Origin: Chamaecyparis obtusa
Lineage: Eukaryota > Streptophyta > Pinopsida > Cupressales > Cupressaceae
Reading direction: 5' to 3'
Length of the DNA stretch: 64,000 nucleotides
Assembly (NCBI GenBank): GCA_027943335.1
Contig: BSBK01006439.1
Span: forward strand, 62,001-126,000
Below the pieces are notes generated by a model, which worked only from the letters and a program-made list of their open reading frames with translations, did not search any database and had not been told where the DNA came from. The position numbers were made by a program, and so were the translations under genes. Position 1 is the first letter of the stretch; each line of letters begins with the position of its first letter. Shown piece after piece: positions 25,004 through 34,564 of the stretch.

Positions 25004-28000
25004 ATGGCATCATCCAGCACCTCAGCGAAGAAAGGATCAGACATGTTAGTCCAAGGGGAGTGGAAAGCACCAGATTTTAAGATCGTGCCCGCAGTTGCAG
25101 CCGCCCTAGATCCGAACGGAGCTCAATCTCAGATTCCTCCTAAGGTACTTCTTATCAACGATATCTGTAATCATTTTAACTATTCTATTCAAGAAATGGG
25201 AAACCTAGAACTGGACATTGTACGTGAGGAACTATGTGTGGATGGTACTTTGAAACCCGAGCACAAACATCTGGAAGATAAGGGTTTAGTCCACATTGCA
25301 CATCTTCCTCAAAACTTTCGAGATAAATGGGTTAGGTACATTCTCAGCCGAGTACACGATGGCAAGATTTGGCTTGAGCAACCTATTGAGATCACAAGGA
25401 AAATGATTCATCAAGTTACCGGTCTTCCCATGTTGAACAAAGCGAAAACTACCAAAACCCTAGGTCGGACGGAACTAGAGAAGAAAACCCTAGCCGAGTG
25501 GGATGGTAGAGGCATGAAGGTTAGCAGCATTACCGACGCCGAACTAAAGTTTGGTACACATATCATTGCACACAAGATTTACAGTTATAGTCGACAGAAT
25601 AGTGTCTCATGTGAAGCTGTTGACCTAGCATACAAAGTGGTCAAAAACAACTTGACATTTGACCTAGCAGACTTATTGTTGAAACAGTTCAACAAGAACA
25701 TGGAAAGCATCAAAACTTCCAAAAACAATCCATGTAAGTTTGGATCCTTGATAGTCTGTTTATTCTTCTATGTTCAGAAATTCTTCCCTTCTAAAGGAAA
25801 AGTGGTATGGAGAAAAGATGTGCCAGTACTTTATGAAATTAATGAATTCATCGCAGAAATGGGTGAAAACTTTGAAAGCATCATGAATAATTATTTTGAG
25901 TCTTTCAAAGAGAAAATGAATGATAGATTCCGGATTCCACAGAAGTTGGTGGAAGATTACAAAGATGACATCTGTTTTATGGTAGATTATGATAATGTGT
26001 ATGTTCAAGTAGTTAAACCGAGAACTATGTATGCAAAACCTCTTCCTTATGAGGTAAATATTGATGAAACCAAGAACATTATTGAAGCACTTCTAAATCA
26101 GCCTGTCAATCCCAAAGCCCCATATTTTGGAACATATGATGAAGCTAAGATGAGAATTGAACTAAGCATAAAGCTTCCACAGGCGGTAAACAAAAGAAAG
26201 AAAAGGATAGCTAAAATGCAAATGATAACCGAGGAGAAAGAAGAAATTGGTGAAAAAGAAGAGGAAAAGGATGAGAAAACAGAGGAACCAGAACCTGTAA
26301 AGAAGAAAGGAAAAGTTTTTATCACTAAGGCATCTGTGCCTCCCACTGCTGTGTTTACAAGGAGAAATACAAGAGGAAAGGCAGACAAGGCAAAAAAGGT
26401 AGATAAGGACATAGTATTCAAAAGACCTCCTCTATCCCTTCAAGAAAAGCTCAAACTCTTCAGAGATGGATCAGGATCTGGAGTAAGTAACATAAAATCC
26501 CTGAGATATGAAACCAGATCGGAAGCAGAGCAGAAGGAAATAGAAGATGCTGTTGTTGAGAAGATGGGACAGTGGAAATACTCTCCTGAAGAAATTACCC
26601 CACAGGTTCCAGCAGTTCTATTGAATCCGATAAGAATGAGATGGAGCAATGCAAGGCAAACTGTAATAGACATATTTGATCAAAACCTAAGACAGTTGAT
26701 GCGGAGCCTAAACAATGATGAAGTAAAGAAGGCACTAAAAGAGAATGAAAACAAGATGACACTGAAGTTCAATACTTGTTTGATTTTGATCAACAATATT
26801 GAATCGGTTGTGAAGGCTGCAAAAGCCACATGGAAGAACATTTACCACCTTCACCAACCGAGCATTGAAACTGTAATAATAAAGGATATTGAAGATGACA
26901 GCGATGAGCAAGAAGAAGACACCGAGGTAGATGATACTGTAAGGATAGCAGCAGAAGTCATTGCATCCCTTCCTACCTCTCCAGTGAAAGTCTCTACATC
27001 CAGCCTAGAGACACCTTCAAGCATGGTTGTGACAACTTCTACATTTGTCCAATCATCCCTAGCAACATCAGAGGCAGCTACCATTTCTTCTACCGAGCTA
27101 CAGTCTCCTATACCAGTAAGTTTTCTAGCTTTTGAATCATCAAGTGTAAATATTTTAAGTTCTCCAGTAGAAAGTATACCAGTGTCAATAGCCAGCCCTA
27201 CTTTATCTACTGTCACTACTACAAGAGCATTAAGTACAAATAAGCCTAAGGCTCTAGCGAGTATAAAATTTTTGGGTAAAAATATAGTTGAGGATATAGA
27301 CCTAGATGAAGAGATAGATATTCCTACTTTAGATTTTGCAAATCTCTCAGCAGACCAGATGCAGAATATAGGTGAGATCCTCCAAAGGAAAGCAAAACAA
27401 AAGAAGCTTAAGGAGGAGAGAGACAAAGAGTATCAAATCATCAAGGATGCTAAGGACATTTTGTCTGATGCATTAGGCATTAAAGTAGACTCCTCCCAGC
27501 ATGTTTTGTTACAATTGGCAAAAGCAGTTGAGAAATACAATGAGGACTCATCCGGGACAGAAAAGTTAGTTGAAAGAGCCGAGAAGAGATTCAACAATAA
27601 AGTGCTTGAGCACATTGCTCAGCACATAGCTATCAACCAAGTAGAATTGTCTTCAGTTTTGTCTAACACAGAGTCTATTTATTCGAATGCTACCTCTCTT
27701 TTGGCCAGACTATGCAATTTTGCCGAGTTCACAAAGGATGTCAAAGATAAAATGAATAAAATAGATGAGGATATGAAGATTAGCATACAGAAGCTGCAAC
27801 TTGAACCAAGTTCAAGCTCTGCTCATCACATGAAAATTTCACATCTATCCAATATGCAGTCTGATCTATTGAAAGAAGACTCAAGGATCCGGTCCACACT
27901 GCTAGACATCCAACACATGATCCTTCCCATCATGAATACAATGTATAAGCACATTGAACATTCTAGAACATTGATTCATGACAATCAGTTCTCCATAGCA

Positions 28001-28141
28001 GATCACATGATTGAACTCTCTGCAGAAATCCAAATTGCTATACAAACATGTAAGATTCTGCAAGAAAGTTGGGACAGAACCCTGGCACTAATAATGAAGG
28101 TACATTCTGATTTCTTATCAAATTTTGGATTCTCTCTGTAA
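25004..28141 (+). CDS. Large novel ORF in place of pol (1045 aa)
   Basis: Open, with ATG in a strong context (ACCATGG). Residues about 60-390 are a globular region. It has 'DKWVRYILSRVHDGKIW' then 'ITRKMIHQVTGLP' (about 107-142), 'FGSLIVCLFFYVQKFFP' (about 245-262) and 'PYFGTYDEAKMRIEL' (about 368-382). This layout resembles the 'putative plant transposon protein' domain, which is inference. Residues ~393-470 are Lys/Glu-rich with nuclear-localisation-like basic clusters (KKRKKR, KKKGK). About 470-640 is a second helical block, 650-765 is Ser/Thr/Pro-rich, and 780-1045 is helical and coiled-coil-like. There is no RT (YxDD), integrase or protease motif. A decayed homologue at 49051-47225 has the same order of blocks, so the protein is a conserved part of the element. 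Role unknown; RNA packaging, nuclear entry or capsid assembly are guesses. Confidence 0.85.
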   Translation: MASSSTSAKKGSDMLVQGEWKAPDFKIVPAVAAALDPNGAQSQIPPKVLLINDICNHFNYSIQEMGNLELDIVREELCVDGTLKPEHKHLEDKGLVHIAHLPQNFRDKWVRYILSRVHDGKIWLEQPIEITRKMIHQVTGLPMLNKAKTTKTLGRTELEKKTLAEWDGRGMKVSSITDAELKFGTHIIAHKIYSYSRQNSVSCEAVDLAYKVVKNNLTFDLADLLLKQFNKNMESIKTSKNNPCKFGSLIVCLFFYVQKFFPSKGKVVWRKDVPVLYEINEFIAEMGENFESIMNNYFESFKEKMNDRFRIPQKLVEDYKDDICFMVDYDNVYVQVVKPRTMYAKPLPYEVNIDETKNIIEALLNQPVNPKAPYFGTYDEAKMRIELSIKLPQAVNKRKKRIAKMQMITEEKEEIGEKEEEKDEKTEEPEPVKKKGKVFITKASVPPTAVFTRRNTRGKADKAKKVDKDIVFKRPPLSLQEKLKLFRDGSGSGVSNIKSLRYETRSEAEQKEIEDAVVEKMGQWKYSPEEITPQVPAVLLNPIRMRWSNARQTVIDIFDQNLRQLMRSLNNDEVKKALKENENKMTLKFNTCLILINNIESVVKAAKATWKNIYHLHQPSIETVIIKDIEDDSDEQEEDTEVDDTVRIAAEVIASLPTSPVKVSTSSLETPSSMVVTTSTFVQSSLATSEAATISSTELQSPIPVSFLAFESSSVNILSSPVESIPVSIASPTLSTVTTTRALSTNKPKALASIKFLGKNIVEDIDLDEEIDIPTLDFANLSADQMQNIGEILQRKAKQKKLKEERDKEYQIIKDAKDILSDALGIKVDSSQHVLLQLAKAVEKYNEDSSGTEKLVERAEKRFNNKVLEHIAQHIAINQVELSSVLSNTESIYSNATSLLARLCNFAEFTKDVKDKMNKIDEDMKISIQKLQLEPSSSSAHHMKISHLSNMQSDLLKEDSRIRSTLLDIQHMILPIMNTMYKHIEHSRTLIHDNQFSIADHMIELSAEIQIAIQTCKILQESWDRTLALIMKVHSDFLSNFGFSL

Positions 28142-28174
28142 ATAACTTGTATATGCACCTTTGGCATTATCATC

Positions 28175-28187
28175 AAAAAGGGGGAGA
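28175..28187 (+). other. Polypurine tract 1 (internal)
   Basis: AAAAAGGGGGAGA, shortly after the ORF2 stop. One of three near-identical tracts; duplicated polypurine tracts are a reported Sirevirus hallmark. Confidence 0.7.
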
Positions 28188-28249
28188 TATGTATAGAAGG
28201 AGAGATATGTATACTGTATAGATTTGTATAAGAAACAGTTAACACATTG

Positions 28250-28260
28250 AAAGGGGGAGA
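28250..28260 (+). other. Polypurine tract 2 (internal)
   Basis: AAAGGGGGAGA, 75 bp after tract 1. Confidence 0.7.
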
Positions 28261-28368
28261 CAATGTATAAAGCCCTATAACAAAGACAAATTTTGAAAAA
28301 TCAAAATAAAACTCAGCATGATTCGTGTATATAAATTTTGGCCAATAAGTGTTTTTGTCACTAATGCC

Positions 28369-28380
28369 AAAGGGGGAGAT
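28369..28380 (+). other. Polypurine tract 3, adjacent to 3' LTR
   Basis: AAAGGGGGAGAT ends at the base before the 3' LTR; the expected plus-strand primer. Confidence 0.9.
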
Positions 28381-29430
28381 TGTTGGCATTAAGCAGTATT
28401 GCCACTAGTGACAACACTTATTTGCATTCTGGGTGCAAACCGAGCAGACAGTGCAAACCGAGCAGACAGTGCAAACCGAGCAGACAGTGCAAACCGAGCA
28501 GACAGTGGAAACCGAGCAAGTTAGTACAAACCGATCAGGACAATGTAAACCGAGTAACATCTTGTCTACCGAGTCACCAATGCTTACCGAGTTCAATACC
28601 TACCGAGTGATCAGTATGAACTGTGCCTTCACTTCTACCGAGTGCATGACGATGCCGAGTAATGCAGTGGACGCCGAGTATCAGAAAGTCACCGAGTCAG
28701 TTTGAAGGAACCGGGTAACCATATTTGGGCCGACTTAGTAGCACTTATGTTTATTTGTCAAGCCGACTGTATAATTGTAATTGTAATTAATTGTTTGAGA
28801 CTTGTATATAAACTATATTGTAAAAAGATGAAAAAGAATCAAGAAGAATATATGTGAAAGAAAAAGAAAGGCAGAGATAAGCGAATTGCAGAAGGCTTCA
28901 GAAGTATAAGGTTCAGCAAAGACAAATTCATCACACAAGGTGATCAGTACATCAGAGAATCTCAATCAGAAATCCAGTTGCAAAGCAGAGATCTACTGTT
29001 TCATTCTAACAGGTGAATCAGTACTAAATCCTTTAACCGGGTAGACTTAACAGTCTTTGTATAAATCTCTTTACCGAGTGCATACTTCACTGTATGTTTG
29101 TAAATCCTTTAACAAGGTGGATTTAGCAATCCTTATTGCTCCTAACAGGGTAGATCATCAGAAGTGATCAAATTGTAAGCCTTAACCGGCCAACTTTATT
29201 CTGCAGTATTAAAGCTTTGTGGGTTTCATCCCCACCCCAGTTTTACTTTCTTTTGGAAGGTTTCTGGGTAACCAAATCTATGTGTCATTATTGTGAATGC
29301 TTTTAAGTTTCATGCTTCCTGTATGCAAAGGTTAAAAAGTAAAATACATGTTAAAAGAGAAGAAAATTTGGAGTTACTGATTCACCCCTCCCCTCTCAGT
29401 AACTTGGTTAGTTCCTGAATATTTCCAACA
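28381..29430 (+). repeat. 3' LTR of the young element (1050 bp)
   Basis: TGTTGG...CCAACA with only four 18-bp units (28433-28504) followed by the same degenerate unit. Otherwise collinear with the 5' LTR, with about seven substitutions. Confidence 0.95.
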
Positions 29431-29562
29431 ATATCTGGTCAAGTGGAAAGGATGACCTGTTGAAGATTCATCATGGCTAACAGAGGAGGAGGTTAGCCGT
29501 CTTGGTTTTCCTCTGCACACCTGAGTCGTGACAGGGTCACTTCTCAAATTACCCCGGGTGTC
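29431..29562 (+). pseudogene. Gypsy chromodomain, C-terminal part
   Basis: Resumes the pol frame after the nested element: YLVKWKG, an in-frame TGA, then PVEDSSWLTEEEV, the chromodomain signature thought to guide chromovirus integration to heterochromatin. Stop near 29524, then a short spacer to the 3' LTR. I do not see a convincing polypurine tract before 29563. Confidence 0.85.
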
Positions 29563-30421
29563 TGATGCAGGAGCATCTTGGGTGTAAGAGCAATCTTGCA
29601 TCACCCAAAAATATTTCTGTTTTTGTATTCAATAAGGGCTATTTTGTGCAGAGCTGCTATTTATGGAAAGTTACTATTTTTGGTAATTTTTGTATGTGCT
29701 CAGAATGATCTGATTTCTTTCTTGGAGGTTCATTTTGGTCATATAAGTCTGCCAGTAAAGTTTCATTGCCAGATCAAGTGTATATTGGAAGATATTGAAG
29801 ATTTTCGGTATTGGCAGCAGGGTACAGAAACTTTGAACTCACTTTTGAAGGCTTTAGAGGCCCCGGATGAGGTCAAAAATTTGGGTGACAGGCACTTGCG
29901 TGGGTCAAGCCTGTAGAGCACTTCGTGGCATTTCTGAAATGGGGTTATAATAGCCAATCGGGTCAACTGGTGATGACTTATGGTCTTCGGAAGTTGGGCC
30001 ACCTGAAATGGTGAAAAATAATTTTCTTCAAAATTTTTGTTCGGGTTTCAAAGGTTATCTTGAGCTGATTATGATGTAATGAAATGTAAAATAAAATAAT
30101 TCTAAGTTTGGTCGGCCTTATTGGCTAAAATTCTGGAACCTTCCCAGGTGGTGAAAAATTGCCTATATAAGGAAGGCTGTGTTATTGTCTTAGGCAGTTC
30201 AGAATAGTTCTGGGTAGTAGATCTCGGTATTGATTCGAGGATTTGTCCTACAGAATATTGTAAGGAATGCCCATGTGGCTTTGCATATTGTAATTCTGAA
30301 AGTTTGTAATTCCACATTTGTGGAGATAATAAGAAGCCAATTTTCTATTCTTGCATATTATTGTTGTTGTTTCTCTATTTCTATTATGTGTTTGTGGCAT
30401 TAAGGGGAGCATCCTTCATCA
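29563..30421 (+). repeat. Gypsy 3' LTR
   Basis: 859 bp, collinear with the 5' LTR. Several differences are CG in the 5' copy against TG or CA here (for example around 29888-29930). Confidence 0.92.
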
Positions 30422-30426
30422 AATAT

Positions 30427-30504
30427 TGATGCTAAAATTATTTACACAATCAATCCCATAAAATTTCATAATATGATAGAGATTGTGGAAATATAACTAG
30501 TTTG
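30427..30504. mobile_element. Foldback MITE, remainder of right arm
   Basis: Continues the right arm after the gypsy target duplication. TGATGCTAAAATTATTTACA pairs with the left-arm text around 18980-19005, and CCCATAAAATTTC pairs with GAAAATTTATGGG at 18958. About 40 bp further right has no left-arm partner, so the exact right end is uncertain; ATAACTAGTT at 30493 is an alternative target-duplication copy. Confidence 0.65.
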
Positions 30505-30649
30505 ATTAAGTAGTTGTTTAATTTACAATGATACTTGGTATACTTCTCATTTACATGGAAATGACATACTTAATGATATAGTAAGATGAATATATGTAAA
30601 CAATGACATTTGAAAATTGGTCATTTGGGAACATGACAATGATATTACA

Positions 30650-33600
30650 TGTTTCCCTTTGTGTTTTTCCTTGATGACAAAAGGGTATCCATTGGCATTG
30701 TCGTCATATATAGATTGAATGACTTAAATCACAATTATTATTGCATTCATCTTGATATCATATTCAACTATTCATATTCAAATAATACTGATATTCAAAT
30801 GATACTTATGACTTCATGCAGAGCTACATTTATAATTCTTTGGCTCACAAGAATAGGGTTACTTTCCTACATGCCACTAGTTGCATCACCCAACATTGTT
30901 TCATTAAGTGGAGCCTCATTTTTTTATCTATATTGGTTACTCATGACACATTTGGTAGATTGGTCTATCTTGGTGATAGTATGTGTACCTTGGGTTGCAT
31001 ATTTTTATCTTTCATATTTGAAAGGCTAAAAAATAGTGCTTATAGGCTACCCAAGTCAAGGATAGATGTTATATTCATATTTTTAGTTTCACTTACTAAT
31101 CAATTAAAGGCATTTCAAAATTTATTCTTGACAGGAATAGGTAAACATGATACTTCTCATGATTCATATGTTTCATAGGTTCACTGATATCGGTATATGG
31201 TGACATGAACATGGTTTTATAACATTGATAAATCTATCTCCATTTGATACTCTTGGTAATGTTGGTAGTCTGACATTAAGATGGTGTTTTGGTTGGTATT
31301 TTTGTTTTAAAGTTAAAAATCTTTTTTTAGATGAAATGCCTCATAATGTTGATTCTTTTGCACTAGTGTTTCAATGTCTCATGATATTTATAAGAAAATT
31401 TAAAGTGTTTGAGAACACTTAAATTCTAGTGCTTAAGATATATATAGGTTGATATTTATAGTTATCACCAAGAACTTGATTCATAACTTTTACATGGTGA
31501 AATACTATGTATAGATATGGTTTTGGCATATAATTGAAAGGTGGACTTATACTAGGCATCTTAAGAAGAGCTTATGAAAATATTATAATAGTGTCAAAAT
31601 GAGAATTAAATGTGTTAAAAGATTGGAAGTCGTATTAGTGGTGGACATATACATTGACAAGTTTATTAGGTTGGGAAACAAAATATTTAATGTTTGATGG
31701 TAATCATTTTGTTTACTGCTATTTAAGCACTTGAGTGCTTATCGACATGCACCTTTGGGATTGTTTATTTGCTAATAATTTTATTTTCATATGACATATT
31801 CCCATTCAGCTCAATTGGTCTCCACATAGTAGTGATTTAGTCATGGAACTCAAATTTGTGTTTATTCAAATTTGGAGATTGACTTAAGAATGAAAAGAAA
31901 GATTGTTTTAGGTTTATTAAAAACCCTAATTTCTCCACTCATCATTTTTGATGAATTTTGTTGCAGACATTATGAAGGTTTTTGTTATCTGTTAGTTCTA
32001 GGTTTTAGTTATGTTAATCAGTAGTTTATAAGGGTACATTTGGTGGTGTTTTTTTGTAGATTTTGTGGGATTTTGTCTTAGGTTTCTTTGTTCCACTTGC
32101 AACTAGTGTTTTTTTTTGAAATGGTAGAAAGAGAGAGAATATGCTTGAGATTTATTTTAGTTAGTCAATTAATTTTAAACATCTATGAATATTGGTGATT
32201 TGAAAAGGTTTAGATTTTGATAATGTAAATTATATTTTAGACTAATCATGTTTAAAATATAAGTTATGTAGTCTCTCTATTTGGATTCATCAACCCTAAA
32301 TTATAGGGTTTGATAAATGTATTCTTTGTTTTGGATTTTTATCGATTTGCAGTTAGAAAGAGTTTTTTAGTTACCAAAATTTTGAAAGAGAAGTGAAAAA
32401 TTTTTAGTTACTATTTCCATTTGGTTACCCTAACTTGAGGGTTTTAGTTATTTTCTCATCTAGTTATTATGAATGAATTTTTTGTTAAACATATCTTAAA
32501 GTGCAAATTGTATTTTGGGGGCATAAACTCTACTTGGTTGGTACCCTATTTCAAGGGTTACTAAATTAAGACTATGGAATTTTTAAACATTTTTGTATAT
32601 ATATATGTTCACCCATGTGATTTTATTTGTGAATATATGTATATTACGAGTAAGATATTGAAAAGATATGGAAAGTTGGTTTTGTGAGATTTGATAGAAG
32701 TATTACTATATATTTAGTTAAAAATAGCATTTGAAATAGTGAAGGAAAGAAAGTATAACTTATAGTGATATATGTGATAAGATATGAATTTATATGAGTA
32801 GAGTAGTGTATCTACATTCACTATGATAGAGAATTATATTTACATACTATCAAAGAACTATAGAGGGAATCATTGAATATCATATACAGATCTAGTAATC
32901 TTGTGATTGCAATCATTGCTACACTATCATAAGATTATTATTTTTTGTTTTAGTGTGATTGACTTATTGAAAAGGGGTTGGAACTCCTTGAAGTTGTTGC
33001 CTCTAAATAGGGTTTGGTGCTCCTTGAAGTTATTTCTTTTGAACATTGATGTACGAAGTTGGTGATCTATGGAATAATAAAAATACACAGGTCTGAGTGG
33101 TTTTTCTACCCCAAGAGGTTTTTCAACTCATAAAATTCATTGTGTTATGTGATGTCATTTGTATCTCATTATATTATATTGCAATGAGGTCTTCATGCTA
33201 ATGGTCTGGTACTTTCAATTTTCTCTTTAAATTTTGATAGTTAAATTTTCAAATTAGTCATCATCTTAGTTTGTAAGACTTCATATCTAAATTTGTTCAT
33301 TGATCTATTTAAAGAATAAACAAGATTGTTATTTTATTAATGGAACAATTATATGATGCTTTTAATATGAAGAGTTAATTTCATTTATATGTATATTAAA
33401 TTCAGCTTCTATTTTGTGTCTTCTTGCATCAACATATTTCTTACATCATCAAGGCCACCTTCTCAGATTGTGCTTATATTCATTCTCCATTCATCAATAT
33501 TTATTTATAATTGGTCAGTTTTAAAACATTCTAAAGGTTGGTCATTATTCATTGGATAATCAATTTCACATGCTACGGTACAAATCTATTGAAAGTAAGT

Positions 33601-33708
33601 TAAGTCACCTTTGCATAGTTTTTCAAAAGTTTTAAAGTGTTACATTCAAGAAAATAAATTTACTCACTCTTATTCACCCCTCCTTTTAGAGTGAATCCAC
33701 TTCCAACA
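30650..33708 (+). mobile_element. 3.06-kb solo LTR (or LTR-only remnant)
   Basis: Begins TGTTTCCC and ends TTCCAACA, with perfect 5-bp target duplications TTACA (30645-30649 and 33709-33713). The end carries 'TTCACCCCTCC' shortly before CCAACA, as in the other LTRs here. No primer site, ORF or polypurine tract inside. It interrupts the outer 3' LTR exactly where the 5' LTR copy (13200) is continuous. Very long for one LTR, but no internal repeat of the ends was seen. Orientation is assumed from the CCAACA end. Confidence 0.75.
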
Positions 33709-34200
33709 TTACATTGGGTTATTTTTTGGAATATTTAATCATTGAGATTTTTATCATGGTTGATTGGTACTGTTATGTTTTCCCTTTGGAATAGAGCTAT
33801 CAATTTTAATTTTTGAGTTTTTAAGTCACAAAGTCACTAAGGGTCAACATTGTGACCATACCATTTGTAAAGTCGATGTACTAGGGTAGGCCTCTTGGTT
33901 TCTCCCCTAGCTATTTGGAATTCAACATCTATAGCATTTCATTTATTTGTATATGTCTATCAACATTTGATAAAGTGATTTTTTATATATCAATTGTCAT
34001 TCATATAGAAAAATTTTGGGTTTCCTTTTCAAAACCCTAGCATTGTTGATCTAGGGCACAACACTTTGAGATGATAGTTTTCATGTTTTTGAGTTGTATA
34101 GCCTCTGAGGGAACTACACAAAAGATGTATTTTGACCAGTTTGTTTGGGAACACATTTTTGAAACATTGTTATCATTTTATTTCTTGCAACATTTTTTGT

Positions 34201-34560
34201 TAGTAGAGTTAATAATTTTAGTTATTTGTTTTATCTATGCTTCTTGTAGTAAATTTGAAGCGTGACTCTATTTAATATATATGTTTATTCTTCTATGTCT
34301 TAAACCTAGTTTTTATTGAAGATTTTGATCTATATTTAAATGGGTATCTTATGATAGTGAGTATGAGTCATGTTATTTTTGCATCCTGTGACTAAGGGTA
34401 TGTTGTTTTAGTCCCCAAAATCTAGTTAAGATTTGTACTCATTTATCAAAATAGGGATATCATTCTCTCTGTGATTATTTTAGACTTGTATTAGCTTTCA
34501 TTTAATCATTAAGTTGGTTATGTTCCTAACTCCTAACCCCAATTTCATAAACTTTATTTT
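34201..34560. other. AT-rich interval, no supported feature
   Basis: May contain the unrecognised tail of the outer 3' LTR. No motif seen. Confidence 0.35.
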
Positions 34561-34564
34561 TTGG

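Larger units (their letters stand above)
22151..29430 (+). mobile_element. Young non-autonomous LTR retrotransposon (Sirevirus-like) with gag-like ORF and a large novel ORF
   Basis: 7.28 kb. LTRs TGTTGG...CCAACA (22151-23326, 28381-29430), primer site TGGTATCAGAGC at 23329-23340, two open ORFs (23393-24586; 25004-28141) and three polypurine tracts before the 3' LTR. No protease, integrase, reverse transcriptase or RNase H. Outside the variable 18-bp repeat array I count about seven substitutions between the LTRs (under 1%), so the insertion is recent. Multiple polypurine tracts and the primer site point to the Sirevirus branch of copia. An older relative lies at 45778-52316 and a solo LTR at 41899-43091. 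Confidence 0.9.
19125..30421 (+). mobile_element. Ty3/gypsy chromovirus, internally deleted, split by a younger element
   Basis: 859-bp LTRs (19125-19983 and 29563-30421) with TGATG...CATCA ends and a perfect 5-bp target duplication AATAT (19120-19124, 30422-30426). Order of what remains: C-terminal reverse transcriptase, RNase H, integrase, chromodomain, as in chromoviruses. Primer site, gag, protease and the N-terminal half of reverse transcriptase are missing. A second element (22151-29430) sits inside the chromodomain. The two LTRs differ at roughly 20-25 positions (about 2.5%), mostly C/T or G/A changes. Confidence 0.9.
18908..34200 (+). repeat. 3' LTR of the outer copia element, interrupted by nested insertions
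   Basis: It starts right after a polypurine tract. The original LTR pieces are 18908-18955, about 30505-30649 and 33714 to about 34200. They align in order with the 5' LTR at 13020-13750 (for example 'GGTATACTTCTCATTTACATGG' split by nothing in the 5' copy, at 13093 and 30538 regions). Between them lie a foldback MITE carrying a gypsy element, and a 3.06-kb solo LTR. The right end is not defined; similarity fades near 34200. Confidence 0.65.

Noticed and set aside
26851..27426. 191-codon minus-strand frame
   Set aside because: Antisense shadow of the 1045-aa ORF; no motif of its own. The same holds for the other minus frames between 25760 and 28389.
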